From Congeria kusceri (taxonomy: Eukaryota; Mollusca; Bivalvia; Myida; Dreissenidae), in contig CM051026.1 of the NCBI GenBank assembly GCA_027627225.1, positions 5,510,415 through 5,574,414 on the forward strand: DNA of 64,000 bases, written 5' to 3'. Each line of letters starts with the position of its first letter. Position 1 is the first letter of the stretch. Of this stretch, positions 24,806 to 36,340 are shown piece by piece. The notes under the pieces were generated by a model. The model did no database searches. It was not told the DNA's origin and worked only from the letters and a program-made list of their open reading frames with translations. Both the position numbers and the translations under genes were made by a program.

Positions 24806-25499
24806 TTGCGCACTCTATCGGACAACAACAACAACAGCAGATCCTACGGTGCAAGTATGGTTGTGTTCAAACATTGTTCCTCCTTCTAATACGGTAATGA
24901 AATTTAAAATTTTGATTTGCGTACGAGTTATTATTTATGTTTTTTTATAGTTTTAGTTTTGTTCTCTTGATGAGTTTTAGTATTCAATTAAATTTACTTG
25001 ACACATTACACTATAATAAAAATATTAATGTTATTATTATTATTATATACACGTACGCGAGTCTGATGCAGACAACATTAAGAGCTCGACGCCGACCAGC
25101 TCCATCTACTTCCACTTGGTGCACATGCGCAGTAGACTGTTCAAGGACAGCAGCGATTCAATGGAAATCAAAAGACCTAACGAGCGTCAGCGGTAAATTT
25201 GTGGCTCATATTACTTCACTGTAGTTCGGGGATAAGACTTGTATTCCTTTTGCATGCTTAAAGGTGAATATCGACGTTATTTCAATAAGTAACAAAATAT
25301 TGATGGAACCTTTCAGAAAAAATTTAATACAAAGAATAAGAAAAAAATGAGTGTCGTTATTCAGGGAGGATTCCAACTCGAGCATGTTTGTTGTATTTGC
25401 AAAATATTCCTGAAAATACTACTTCTACTTGTAATAATTTCGCTATTTATTTCATATTATATATGATGGCAACTTTTTATATTATAATATGTGTGTATC

Positions 25500-25625
25500 G
25501 AATGTGTATAGAAACAAGCCTATAGTATTTAACAACGCTTCAGTATTAATTCTATGTAAATGAAATTATTTTTGAAATTGTTACTGTTGATTTACCGTCG
25601 GTACGCCCCTTTAACTTTTAATCAA
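25500..25625 (+). repeat. Dispersed repeat ending 'ACCGTCGGTACGCCCCTTTAA'
   Basis: The series TATTTAACAACGCTTCAGTA, TTCTATGTAAATGAA, ATTGTTACTGTTGATTTACC and GCCCCTTTAA matches 43800-43915, and 29655-29790 in reverse. No coding potential. Confidence 0.75.
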
Positions 25626-25914
25626 ATTTTGCTTACGTTTGCTGGATTTGAAAATGTTTACTTTCGTTAATAAAATATATTGCTTCGTTCAAGACACGAT
25701 AATATCAGTTCTGTAGAAGTTATAAATGCTTATAAATTCTGTTGTTGAAAATTTACAAATGACGGATGAACATTTGCAAATAAAACAAAAATGATTGTTA
25801 CGATTTATATAAATAATGGTGATGATGGAGATTATGTAGTGATAGTGTTTTGTTAGGATGTGGTAATGATGATAATAGGTCCGATAATGATGTTAGTGGT
25901 CTCTTTAGAGTCTT

Positions 25915-26300
25915 ACGGTCGGACGACAATCAGCGGAAGTTGCCGGCGACAACCAGCCGACGATGCCCACGACAACCAGCTGACGACACCTACGACAATC
26001 AGAAGACGATGCCGGCGACAACCAGCGGACGATGCCCACGACAACCAGCGGACAATGCCTATGACAATCAGAAGACGATGCCCACGGCAACCAGCTGACG
26101 ATGCTGACAATAACCAGCGGTCGATGCTCACTACAACCAGCGGCCGATGCTGGCGACAACCAGCCGACGATGCCTACGCCAACCAGCGGAAGATGCCGGT
26201 GATAATCAGCGTAGGATTCCGGCGACAATAAGCGGACTAATCCGGCGACAATCAGTAGGCGATGCCGGCGACAACGAGCGGACAACGCAGACGACGAGCA
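25915..26300. repeat. 23-bp minisatellite, GCGACAACCAGCGGACGATGCC
   Basis: About 16 units; GATGCC at 26008 and 26031 gives a 23-bp step. The block ends GCAGACGACGAGCATGAATG. GC content is higher than in neighbouring DNA. Confidence 0.9.
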
Positions 26301-26519
26301 TGAATGGTTATTTTGTAAAAAAGTGAACGCACGTCAAATATAGCTTCAATTAGAAAACTTGCAGAGTTATTAACAGTCGCAAGAATGCGATGCCGTGCAA
26401 TGGCTTCCACTGTTTAATAAATTATTATGTTTGCACAATATTGTATAATTACATACCCGTTTAACAATAACGCATGGTTTCATCCTGTTGGTGCTAGAAA
26501 CGATGATTTAGAAAAAAAA

Positions 26520-26572
26520 GATGATGATGAGGAGGATGATTATTATAATGACGATGATGATGATGATGATGA

Positions 26573-26626
<54 letters not shown>

Positions 26627-26640
26627 GTAATGATGACAGC
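26520..26640. repeat. (GAT)n microsatellite
   Basis: Nearly pure GATGATGAT for over 60 bp with an impure upstream part. Open frames give poly-His or poly-Ile and are not genes. Confidence 0.95.
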
Positions 26641-27479
26641 TTTTATTATCCACACACTATATAAAGAGAGTCGAGATTGATGTGGATCTAATAAACGGTT
26701 CTTTTTTGCAGAAATGTCCTGAATGGAAAAGCACAGCTGAGTTATCAAAAGATGAACACTCATCAAAAGGAAGGACAACAGACGGTATCGATGCGTCAAA
26801 GGAAAACGGACAACTACGTAAAACTTCTTGAAAAAAGAATAACACATGATCAATAATAAATGTAAAACAGGCGTAAAAACGTAAAAAATTTGTTGGTCTC
26901 CGATTACCAGACCTTTGTAAGAAAAATTCCGCCGACCCTAAGTTTTGTTTGTTTATCAATCATTAACTTTTTCTGACTTTCGGTAAAAATAGCAGTTTTT
27001 GATTATATGCGGCGTTCAAACATTTTAGATGCAGTCCAATACATGTATTCCTAAGCTGTGTGATAAATATGCCGCGAGGAAAAAAAGTTAAAGAATTGTT
27101 TTTTTACCTCCACACCCCCCAAGATTTTTTGGAGACGTAATCCGAAACCAACAATTATTTTGTTTGGCATTATAAAATTACATGTATATCAAGAATGTTG
27201 TAAACATGTTGAGTGTAACAGAGATATTTTGGATTTCACTAAATACAGAAACCGGGATGGAATTTGTATCTAAAATAACTAATAAGCATTGGTTAAAAGC
27301 TTACGACTTTTTTGTTGTATATAAATTTTAACTATACATGTATGTAATACTGTTATATACAACGAAATATTTATATTCAAATCGGATTCGGTGCCTTAAG
27401 ATTAAAATACTTGTAATATGTACATTTTTGTAAAAGTAGTACGATATGATATACAAATTATGCACCTATCAAGATTTTC
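26641..27479. other. No supported feature
   Basis: AT-rich DNA. Overlapping minus frames at 26494-26959 run into the GAT repeat and show no domain. Confidence 0.45.
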
Positions 27480-27760
27480 CCCAAGGGGGGGTGGGGGTGG
27501 GGGGGAGCGGCGGTGATATACGGGACTTTAGACTGAAAGTGATTCCCGATAGATGGACATTTGACACGCCAAATGATTCCGGTGTGGCGCCATTTGATAC
27601 ACCTAAAGCATCTCCCACTGAGGGGATTTAGAAAAAAATGCTTGGCTCTAGGGTGGGGAATGAGACCCCACAAAATGAAATTAGTCCAATTCCCCTGGGA
27701 CAGCCCGGCTAACCTGGAAAATATTGATAGGTGCATTCATGAGACACTACAAATACAACG
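27480..27760 (+). repeat. Dispersed repeat with G-rich head, copy 1
   Basis: A G-rich run (GGGGGTGGGGGTGGGGGG-like) is followed by GATATACGGGACTTTAGACTG, CCACTGAGGGGATTTAGA, ATGCTTGGCTCTA and AATTCCCCTGGGA. The same order occurs at 40160-40430, so this is a dispersed element of about 270 bp. Confidence 0.75.
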
Positions 27761-27789
27761 CAGCAAGAAAAATACAACTAAATGAGTGG

Positions 27790-28174
27790 CAACACCAACA
27801 TTATCAACCACAGCAACCAACCTATTGCTACTACTACGACATCAAGAACAGCAGCAACTGCTAACAAACTATTGCTATTACCTCTGCTATTCTAAAACTG
27901 ATTCTAATGATACTATACTAACAATAACATTAACACTATGCTGCTGCGAAAACAACAGCTGCAACTACTGCTGCGGCTACTGCTATTGATTCTGTTGATG
28001 CTGCGACAACTGCGGCTACGACTGCTACTGTTACATCTACTCCTGCTGCGACAACTGCGGCTACGATGGCTACTGTTACATCTACTGCTGCTGCTGCGAT
28101 TATTACTGATACTACAGCTGAAATTGATCCTACTACTGCTACTGCTATTAGTGCTGCAGTTGCAACTACTGTTG

Positions 28175-28208
<34 letters not shown>

Positions 28209-28250
28209 TAATAATGATAATAATAACAACAACTATACAAATAAATAAAT
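27790..28250. repeat. Trinucleotide-rich tract (CTG/ACT, then AAT)
   Basis: CTGCTGCGACAACTGCGGCT and TACTGTTACATCTACT occur as a duplicated 54-bp-scale unit, ending in (AAT)n at 28165-28230. Related CTACTACTAC tracts lie at 28625-28720 and 50160-50205. Frames here encode homopolymer-like strings. Confidence 0.85.
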
Positions 28251-28715
28251 AAATCAATTAATTAATGAATTAATAAATTAATAAATAATAAACAAAATAA
28301 AATATAAGTAATATTTATACTAAATTATAATAGGCTAAACAAGGAGACCAGATGGCCCGAGTAGTTGATATGAGAGTGTGAGGAGACTTGGTCGAGAGGT
28401 GTGGTTAGTGTTGTGTAGGGTAGTGTAGGGTAGACGGTGCCTTTGGTCTGGCTAGCCTTGTATGCCGAGAAATAACAACTTTTCAATCATTATGACCTCA
28501 ATACACACCAACACACGTATGTAACATTGAAGAAAAGTTTAAAACTGTCGAAATAAAAGAATAATACAAAAATGCAATTACTAAAATAATCCGCGTAGTT
28601 TTTATCAATATTGATTTTGTTAATGCAGCAGCTACTACTACTACAACGGTTGCTGGTTCTATTACCACTGCAGCTACTGATGCTACGACTGATACCGCCT
28701 TTGATTCTACTACTA

Positions 28716-28960
28716 CTACTACGCAGTGGGAGCAGTGGTCTAGTGGTAGGACGCTGGCTTTGAGATCGTGAGGTCCCTAGTTTGAATCCCGCCCAGGCCA
28801 CTGGAATTTTTCTGGGCAAAAAATTATCCCACGTTTGCACCTCTCCACCCAGGTGTATAAATAGGTACCTGTGAAGGAAATAAGCCAATGTGCCGTGGCT
28901 GCATTCTGTGCCGAGTGTTAACGGACGGAGTGATCGGGGGTGGGGGGGTGGGTAAATGTG
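28716..28960 (+). mobile_element. tRNA-derived SINE
   Basis: The head has a box A-like TGGTCTAGTGGTAGGACG at about 28736 and a box B-like AGTTTGAATCCC at about 28779, spaced as in tRNA promoters. The body continues through CCCACGTTTGCACC, CCACCCAGGTGTATAAATAG and GGTACCTGTGAAGG. No intact cloverleaf with a clean acceptor stem could be drawn, so it is a SINE head, not a functional tRNA gene. Confidence 0.8.
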
Positions 28961-29129
28961 TGAAAGTCGGCTTAAGATGTATATTAATATCAGACTATAA
29001 ACCTATCCTTTATCTTCCTTTACCTTTACTGTTATTGCAACCACTTTTACAGCTACTGCCGCTGAATGTTAATGCCAATGTTCATATTCTGCCACTGGCA
29101 ATACTTCTATGTCTACTTCCACTACTAAC

Positions 29130-29475
29130 TTGTAACTAACCTTTGTCATCAACTCCAGTATCTAGGGCAACGTTCCCCATAACTCTGTTTTGTATTTTGA
29201 AAGATTTATGCCCCTTTTTCACTTTAGATTTTCTGGTTAATGTTTATATTCAAAAGTTTTGTAACTTCAAAACTAGGTAAGTAATTCACTTGAAACTTGG
29301 AACTAACGTTTGTCATACATTACCCATAAGTCTGCTTTGTATTTTGTATTTTGAGTTAGTCCACTGTTTACATAGACTTTGTGGCTCAATTTGTTGTTAA
29401 AAAAAAAAAAAATATACAAGGCTTCACTTAAAAGTTTGTATTTTAACACATTTATGCCCCTTCCACTATCCAAAA
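29130..29475. repeat. Two degenerate tandem units (AACTAACSTTTGTCAT)
   Basis: AACTAACCTTTGTCATCAAC near 29133 and AACTAACGTTTGTCATACAT near 29302 each precede CCCATAAST then CTGYTTTGTATTTTG, a period near 170 bp. A poly-A run lies at 29399. Confidence 0.6.
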
Positions 29476-29654
29476 TACGTAACAACTGAAATACTCTGAC
29501 AGCTCTTATGTATGTTTATTAGCACAATTTCTGTTTCAATTGCTTTAATTTTTAGTTGTGGTTGTTTTACTTGATTATATAAAACATATATAATATGTTC
29601 ATACGTTTGCATGTTCAGTTTATACAATTTTGTTTCAGTTAATATTGCATATTA

Positions 29655-29790
29655 AAGGGGGGTAACGACGCTAGATTGACAATTACATTTGCTAAAGTGA
29701 AGTTCATTTACAGATAATTAACATTGAAGAATTTTTAAATACGATGCATCTGTTTATATAAACAATTGACAAATATATATAATTTTTATA
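29655..29790 (-). repeat. Dispersed repeat, reverse copy of 43800-43915
   Basis: AAAGGGGGGTAACGACGCTA then GACAATTACATTTGCTAAAG and TTCATTTACAGATAATTAAC matches the reverse complement of 43800-43915. Confidence 0.7.
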
Positions 29791-31730
29791 CACAATGTAT
29801 ATATTATTATTTATGGGAAATACCTTTGATACGCCCCTGTTAATATTATGCTGACTTTTCATATGTGGCTAATGCGTTTAACTTGTGTTAGTACAATTTA
29901 TTTTGTATTTCTTTCGTTATTAGTGTTTTCCCAGTGGTATGTTTCTACGAAATATGTTTTGATTTGAAACATTATTTTAGTGTGGTAAGCTTATAAATAC
30001 AATAACATTAGTATATTATATGATAATTAAAAATAAAAACTAAGAAACGTTGAGTTTTATTATTATCTTTCTAACATCAACTATTATATAATTAGAACAA
30101 ATCACAAAACATCCGTTTAGGCGATGACGACGACTTATGTTACAAGTCGTTTGAATCTGTCAACCAAATGGTCTGGAGGCCAAATTGTCTTGGGGCCGAT
30201 TTGCCTGAGGATCACCACTTCCGGTGCAATGGCGGAAATGTCAATACACATTTATACGATTTTAGTTTATGAAAGAATTTAACAATTAATTAGGTAGTGA
30301 CAAAGGTACCGATTGATTGTTTTCATGTCCATATACAATAATAAAACAAATAACACTAATAAACAGAATTGACATTCATATTTAACAATGGAAAAATCGA
30401 AACTCTGTAATTGCCAAATCATGCAAATGTTCAATACAGTTCATGAAGTGACCAGAACGACTTACAAGTGCAACAACAGGCAGAGCAACTTACTTGAACC
30501 TGGCACTGAATAGCTCGCGGTTGCTTGTTAGGCCCTTGGTAAATATTGATTTGAGTAACTTTATATGCCAGGGCCAAAATTGCAAATAAATGAATAGATG
30601 CCCTTAACCTTGATAGTCCAAATTCTAATTGATAGCACATGCAACAAATATAGTGATCCTTTTTATAAAGGGCTAAATTCGCTGTAACTAGACGATGTTG
30701 TCCATATAAAAAGTAGCTCTATAATAGAAACCAGAGCCTTACAAATAATGCTTTACCGTTGGCAATATATGAGACACAGACCTTACCTTTGGAAAACAAT
30801 CTGTGATAATAACTTTTGCTTAAATAATATACTCCATATACCTATTATGGGGATATCCTTTTTGCCAGGAATTTCCAAAAGACATCAATATTGCTCACAT
30901 GCGCAAACATTTTTTGGCAAATTCCATCCCTTCGTTAAAATTTTACTGCGAGCTGCAGTCAACTCTGGTTTCCATTCAATTATGTCGTTTTTAAAGGTAA
31001 TAGTCATTTGAACGTCTAAGTCTTGTAAAAGTTTGTTTTAAACAGCATTGTTAACATAAATTATCAGTTACCCTAAATATGTAAAGAACATAATTAAAAA
31101 AATTTAGCAAATATAAAGAAATATAACTTACGTTTTGTTTAGTATCATTTGTTAAACCCTGAATTCTGATTGGCTGATACTCATATTCACAGTAACATGT
31201 GTATTGCCAGAACATAGATGGCTAATGACTTGCACAATTTGTTGACATAACAGTTGTTAAAACTTGTGATTTCTTTTTATAAATTTGAATTATTTTGATA
31301 AAAGAACGTTGTATTTTTATAATAAGCCAGCATTCGTTATTTATTTCATTTTTGTAAAATGATGCAAGCCAGGAAGAAAATTAAATTCCGTGTAATTGGT
31401 ATACCCAGTCTACATATTGCAGCTGTAAATATCAACTAGAAAAACGTGACAGCGCTGACCTCCACCAATTAGTTACAGCATAATGTGGCAATTTGCCAAA
31501 CAATAATGAATTCTTAACAAAATCTTGGATCCATATGGTGATCTGGATCACCACTACAATCGAATCATTGTTCATTTACACATTTCCAATATTCCCAGAA
31601 AAGTTATTGCAAATCTGTAAATAACTGTTTATGCCACCCAAATGGTGCTGCATATAGATGTCACTTTTAAGAGGACTGCACATATTGTCAATTAGTTCCA
31701 GTCTGACGATTTTTGAGGAGTTATTAATCC
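29791..31730. other. No supported gene or repeat
   Basis: About 1.9 kb of AT-rich, apparently single-copy sequence. Small frames at 30431-30640 and 30748-31011 lack motifs or splice support. Confidence 0.5.
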
Positions 31731-31890
31731 CCCGCCACGAAGCTTGAGGGGGGGTATAGTAATGCCCTTTGTCTGTCCGTCCGTAACATTTTCGTGTTCG
31801 CTCCATATCTCCAACACCCTTTGAAGGATTTTCATGAAACTTGGCTCAAATGTTTAGGTCTGTTCTGTTCACTTTTTAAGAGTGAAACAA
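31731..31890 (+). repeat. Head of a G-run bivalve-type repeat
   Basis: CCCCCGCCACGAAGCTTGAG then GGGGGGTATAG, CTGTCCGTCCGTAAC and GATTTTCATGAAACTTGG match the architecture of the repeats at 62518 and 53670, but only one unit is present. Confidence 0.65.
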
Positions 31891-32042
31891 ACTAATTTAA
31901 TTTTATTATCAGATGAATTGAATCCAAACAAATCTGGGCTGATCTATGTTTCTTGAATTCCATGATGAACAAAGGTCAATTTGAGATCATCATTAAGTGT
32001 CTCAATTAGTTTTGATATGTGATGATGCGTTTCTTTTAACAG

Positions 32043-32172
32043 TGAAGCTCATGGCTGGGCAGATTCACAGCCATAGTTTTGGACAACTTTCAACCTGCTG
32101 CCAGATATACTTCCACTGGGACAACCCCTGATGTCCTGAACGTTTCACAGGGAGCGACAGTGGTTTTCACAG
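32043..32172 (+). CDS. Putative internal exon, unrecognised protein
   Basis: The segment lies between an acceptor-like TTTCTTTTAACAG and a donor CACAG|GTTTGT. Only one frame is open, reading AGC TCA TGG onward from 32046 (SSWLGRFTAIVLDNFQPAAR, later VSQGATVVFTG), for 42 codons, and it exits in phase 1. The next exon-like segment at 32630 continues the same frame. One problem is that the codon directly after the nominal acceptor is TGA, so if the exon is real the acceptor must be the AG at 32046-32047 or the locus is damaged. The composition looks like an extracellular beta-rich domain, but I cannot assign a family. Confidence 0.4.
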
Positions 32173-32221
32173 GTTTGTTCCGTATTCATTTAAAAACAAG
32201 GCTGCTATTCTGTAATGGATT

Positions 32222-32345
32222 TGGTGTCTGCCTTGCAAATAGGAGGAGCTGAGTTTGATACCAACCCAGAATGTGTTCGAAAGATCTTGCTCATACGACA
32301 CCGAGTACTGGTTCTACCCAGTAAACAGACTCGAAAGTGTCTCAG
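32222..32345 (+). mobile_element. tRNA-derived SINE
   Basis: The head GGTGTCTGCCTTGCAAATAG then GAGTTTGATACCAACCC has a box B-like end; the body CGACACCGAGTACTGGTTCT, ACCCAGTAAACAGACTCG and TGTCTCAGTAAGCCT matches the reversed copy at 21858-21960. It sits inside the putative intron between 32172 and 32630. Confidence 0.75.
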
Positions 32346-32629
32346 TAAGCCTCAGACTTTCTACACAATTTAGTTAAAATAAAAAGGTTTAAACTAACTC
32401 ACAGGAAAGAGCCATGTTTTGAATCCTTTGGTGCTACACTGTTTATGCAACACAGAATATTTTTATTTTATAATTTCTGGGAAAGTCTTAGTAAAAATAT
32501 AAAAATGAAGTGGAAATTAAAACCCCGTTATCAAAACCCTCTGGAGTGAACTGTTAAACAAGAACTAAATAAGAACGCATTCAGATTCCAATGGATATTT
32601 TTATATATACATGTATTTAATATTTTCAG

Positions 32630-32710
32630 GAACGGAACATGCTGGTGCACCTGAAACCTTTGAAATAATCCATATCAGACAGTTCCAACAGCGTGTCCTT
32701 GACCTACCAG
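32630..32710 (+). CDS. Putative 81-bp phase 1-1 exon, same gene
   Basis: Acceptor TTAATATTTTCAG precedes 32630 and donor CCAG|GTCGGT follows 32710. Joined to the 32043-32172 segment the split codon is G|GA and the frame continues TEHAGAPETFEIIHIRQFQQ then RVLDLP, 26 complete codons, ending in phase 1. An 81-bp symmetrical exon that keeps the upstream frame is better than chance, but no family was recognised and no downstream exon in the same phase was firmly located. Confidence 0.42.
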
Positions 32711-32734
32711 GTCGGTGTTGTTGCTGTTATTAGT

Positions 32735-33860
32735 CCCTAAACTAAATACAGTTATAATTCAAAAAGAACATAAGATATGACCATGAAACTTGGTACAAAG
32801 AGTAAACTATAGGTTTGCCATCTGTCTGTGTGTCCCTCTGTCTGTTCGTCCGTATGTTTGTCTGTCCGTTCCCAAAACCTGGTTCATGCAATAACTAAAA
32901 AAGTACCGAACTTATTTCGATAAAACTGGGTATACATATAAATAGCAATGTGGCAATGTGAGGATTATGCACTGCCTTTTTTTTCACCAGAGGTCAAAGG
33001 TCACATGACTATTACTAAAAATAGAAATAAACTAATTACTGTTATAAATCGAAAAGTACATAAGATATGACCATGAAACTTGGTACAAAGATTGAACTCT
33101 AGGTTTGCCATCTGTCTGTTCGTCCGTATGTTTGTCCGTCTGTCTGTCTGTCCCTACGTCCCCAAAACCTGGTTCCTGCAATAACTCAAAAAGTACTGAA
33201 CTTATTTCGATAAAACTGGGTATACACATATATGGCAATGTAGCAATGTGAGGATTTTGCACGACCTTTTTTCACCAGAGGTCAAAGGTCACGTCACTGT
33301 TACTAAAAATATAAAACTAAATACTGTAATAATTTGAAATGGACATAAGATGTGACCATGAAACTTGGTACAGAGATTGAACTATAGGTTTGCCATCTGT
33401 CTGTGTGTCGTTATGTCTGTTTGTCAGTATGTCTGTCTGTCAGTCCGTCCCCAAAACCTGGATCCTATGATAACTCGGAAAGTACTGAAGACATTTTGAT
33501 GAAACTTTGTATACATAGCAACAGCAATGTGAGAATTACACAGGACCTTTTATTTTTCTCCAGAGGTCAAAGGTCACGTGACTGTTACTAAAAATAGAAA
33601 TAAACTTAATACTGTTATATTTCGAAAAGTGCATAAGATACGATCATGAAGCTTCATGAAACTTGGTACACAGATTGGACTACGGGTTTGCCCACCGTCT
33701 GTGTGCGTGTGTCTGTCTGTTCGTCGGTCTCACTCCGTCTGTCTGTCCTGTCCCTCAAAACCTGGATCCTGCGATAACTCAACTATATGATTGCCCTCTG
33801 TCAGTTTAGTACTGCAATAACTCAAAAAGTAACTTGAATGTCTGGTCATTGTTACTAAAA
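32735..33860 (+). repeat. ~290-bp tandem repeat (GAAACTTGGTACA / GAGGTCAAAGGTCA)
   Basis: Four units contain CATAAGATATGACCATGAAA, ACTTGGTACAAAG, AGGTTTGCCATCTGTCTGT, a CTGTCCGTCC-type run, CCCAAAACCTGGTTCCTG and CACCAGAGGTCAAAGGTCAC. The same family fills 63470-64000. Frames crossing CTGTCTGT runs are incidental. Confidence 0.88.
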
Positions 33861-34079
33861 TAGAAAAGACAACAACTTAATACTGCAGTGACAAATGGGA
33901 GTTGAATATGAAACTTTGTACATCTACAGAGAAAGGGCAATCTGACGGTATTGCACAATGTTTAATTAGTAGGGGTTTTCACTGGTAGAAGACTCCTGTA
34001 TTGCTTGCAATACTATCAAAGCCTTTTTTGTTAGTTATTCCCCTTTGTCTATTTTCCTTTTATGGCTTTTTATTGATTT

Positions 34080-34400
34080 GTCGGGAACATAACTTTCAAA
34101 CCCTTATACATGGATAGAGAGTTGTTAGGCGGAGTGCAGTTCTCAAGATTTATAACTCTAGCTGCATTATTTGTGGAGTTAATCCTCTTTGTCAGTTTCT
34201 CTTGTCCGGCCATTTTCTCAAAAACTACTGAATGGATTAAACTCAAACTTTATACAAAGATAGATTTTTTTATATGGAGTGCAGTGTTCAACATTTATGA
34301 CTATAGCTGCATTATTTATGAAGTTATTCCCCTTTGTCAGTTTTTCTTGTCCGGCCATTTGCTCAAAATCTACTGAAGGGATTTACCTCACATTAACTGG
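34080..34400 (+). repeat. ~150-bp tandem repeat (GGAGTGCAGT...CTTGTCCGGCCATT)
   Basis: Two units: GGAGTGCAGTTCTCAAGATT at 34130 and GGAGTGCAGTGTTCAACATT at 34277, each followed by CTGCATTATTTRTGRAGTTA and CTTGTCCGGCCATTT. The hydrophobic 88-codon frame across it is not considered a gene. Confidence 0.75.
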
Positions 34401-35089
34401 AAGACAGAAGAAGATGTGAGGTTTGACAGGCCTATCTACTTGAAAGTGCACATGGTTCAGTAGTAAGGCTAGCAATCCAAGTCTTAAATTGTTCAGTAGC
34501 CTTAATTGTAACATTATTGTATTCAAATGGTGTTGCTATACATTATTTGGATTGTTAATATAATACTCTTTTTTTCCACATAATGTTAAGTTGGTTGGAT
34601 GTAAACTAACCTTCAGTTATCAGACTGTACATTTACCCCCGAAAATTCTGGAAATAGTGTACATTTACTGCCAAAGTACGAGTAAATTTACCCCCAGCGT
34701 AAAAGTTTATCTGGAGCATTGTCAGCTAGACGCCGTAGAAAATTCAATATTGACTCTGCAACGAGTGAAATTAACAAGGATAAGCAAACATTAATTGCAT
34801 AATATTTTGTATTAATATGCATCAAGTGTTGGTGAAAGCAGAAATACTTTATTTCTTAGAGCGTTATAAAATACTTAGTTCGACTCAGCAATGTCAAGTT
34901 GGTGTTTCTAAACATAGCATATATTAATTCTCCTTCAATATGCGTCCAGTAAGACTCATCACGCGTGCGCAGCGCTCAAAGTAGTGGTTGTTTTACTTAA
35001 ATTTGGGTGTTTCAACAATCAGCTAATGTAAATATATTGGGTTAAGCAAATTGAAATGCCTAATTATATCAATCATTCTTCAATTATTT

Positions 35090-36340
35090 GAAAAATGTTT
35101 GGGAAATACTTAAGTCTGACTGCAAGGCCCAGAGTATTCATATTTGGTATGCAGCATCCTTTAGTTGTCCTTTACAAAGATTGTTCAAATTATGCCTCTC
35201 CAGGGGTCAAAACGGGCCACGCCCTGGGAATCACATGGTTATATAGAATATATAGAAAAATGACTAAAAATCTTATCCTCTGAAACCACAAGGCCAGAGG
35301 TTTCTTGTTTGGTACGTAACATCCTATAATATAAAAACTTAAATAGCAAAATGTTTTTTAAAATCTTTTTCTCTGAAACCGCAAGGCCCAGAGGTCTAAT
35401 ATTTGTTATGTATCCTATAGTGGTCCACTACAAATATTGTTAAATTTATGCCCCTGGGGTCAAAACTGGCCACGCCCAGGGGGTCACTTGGTTAATATAA
35501 AGTAAGATAGCAAAATGTCTTTCAAAATCTTCTCTGAAACCGCAACGCTCAGAGGTTTCATGTTTGGTATGTAACATCCTATAGTGTTCCTCTACAAAGA
35601 TTGTTCAAATTATACCCTGGGGTCAAAACTGGCCACACCCCATAGGTCACATGGTTTATATAAAGTTAAATAGCAAAATGTCTTTCAAAATCTTCTCTGA
35701 AACCGGAAGGCTCAGGTTTCGTATTTGGTATGTAACATCCTATAGTGACCCTCTACAAAGATTGTTCAAATTATGCCCCATGGTTCAAAACTGACCACAC
35801 CCCAGGGATCATATGGTTTATATAGACTTAAATATCAAAATGACTTTAAAATTCTTATCTGAACCTGCACGGCCTAGAGGTTTCATATTTGGTATGCAAG
35901 AAAGAATAGTGGTCGACTACAAATATTGTTCAAATTATACCCCCGAGGTCAAAACTGGTCACGCCCTGGGGGTCACATGGTTTATATAAACTTAAATAGC
36001 AAAATGACTCGAAAAGTCTTCTCCTCTGAAGCGACATGGCCCACAGCTTTCCAATATTTGGTATGTAACATTGCATAGTGGTCCTCTCTAAAGATTGTTC
36101 AAATTATGCCCCAGGGGTCAAATCTGGCCACACCCTGAGGGGTTACATGGTTTGTATAGACTTAAATAGCAAAATAACATTTAAAATCTTTACCTGAAAC
36201 CACAAGGCTCAGAGGTTTGGTTGAGATTGTTCAAATTATGCCCCTGGGATGAAAATAAGCCACGCCTCGGGGTGCAAATTCCAATTTGGTTACAAGGTCT
36301 CAGGTGAGCGTCTTAGGGCCGTCAGGACCCTCTTGTTTAA
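35090..36340 (+). repeat. ~165-bp tandem repeat (GGTATGTAACATCCTATAGTG)
   Basis: Seven to eight units carry GGCCCAGAGGTTTC, TTTGGTATGTAACATCCTAT, CAAAGATTGTTCAAATTATG, CCCCTGGGGTCAAAACTGG, CCACGCCCAGGGGGTCACAT and TTATATAGACTTAAATAGC. The block ends near 36340 with TCTCAGGTGAGCGTCTTAG and AGGACCCTCTTGTTT. Confidence 0.88.

Noticed and set aside
27913..28257. Ser- or Leu-rich ORFs on both strands
   Set aside because: Produced by the CTG/ACT/AAT trinucleotide tract.
34110..34376. Hydrophobic 88-codon frame resembling a membrane protein
   Set aside because: It spans two units of a tandem repeat (GGAGTGCAGT...CTTGTCCGGCCATT) and duplicates itself accordingly.
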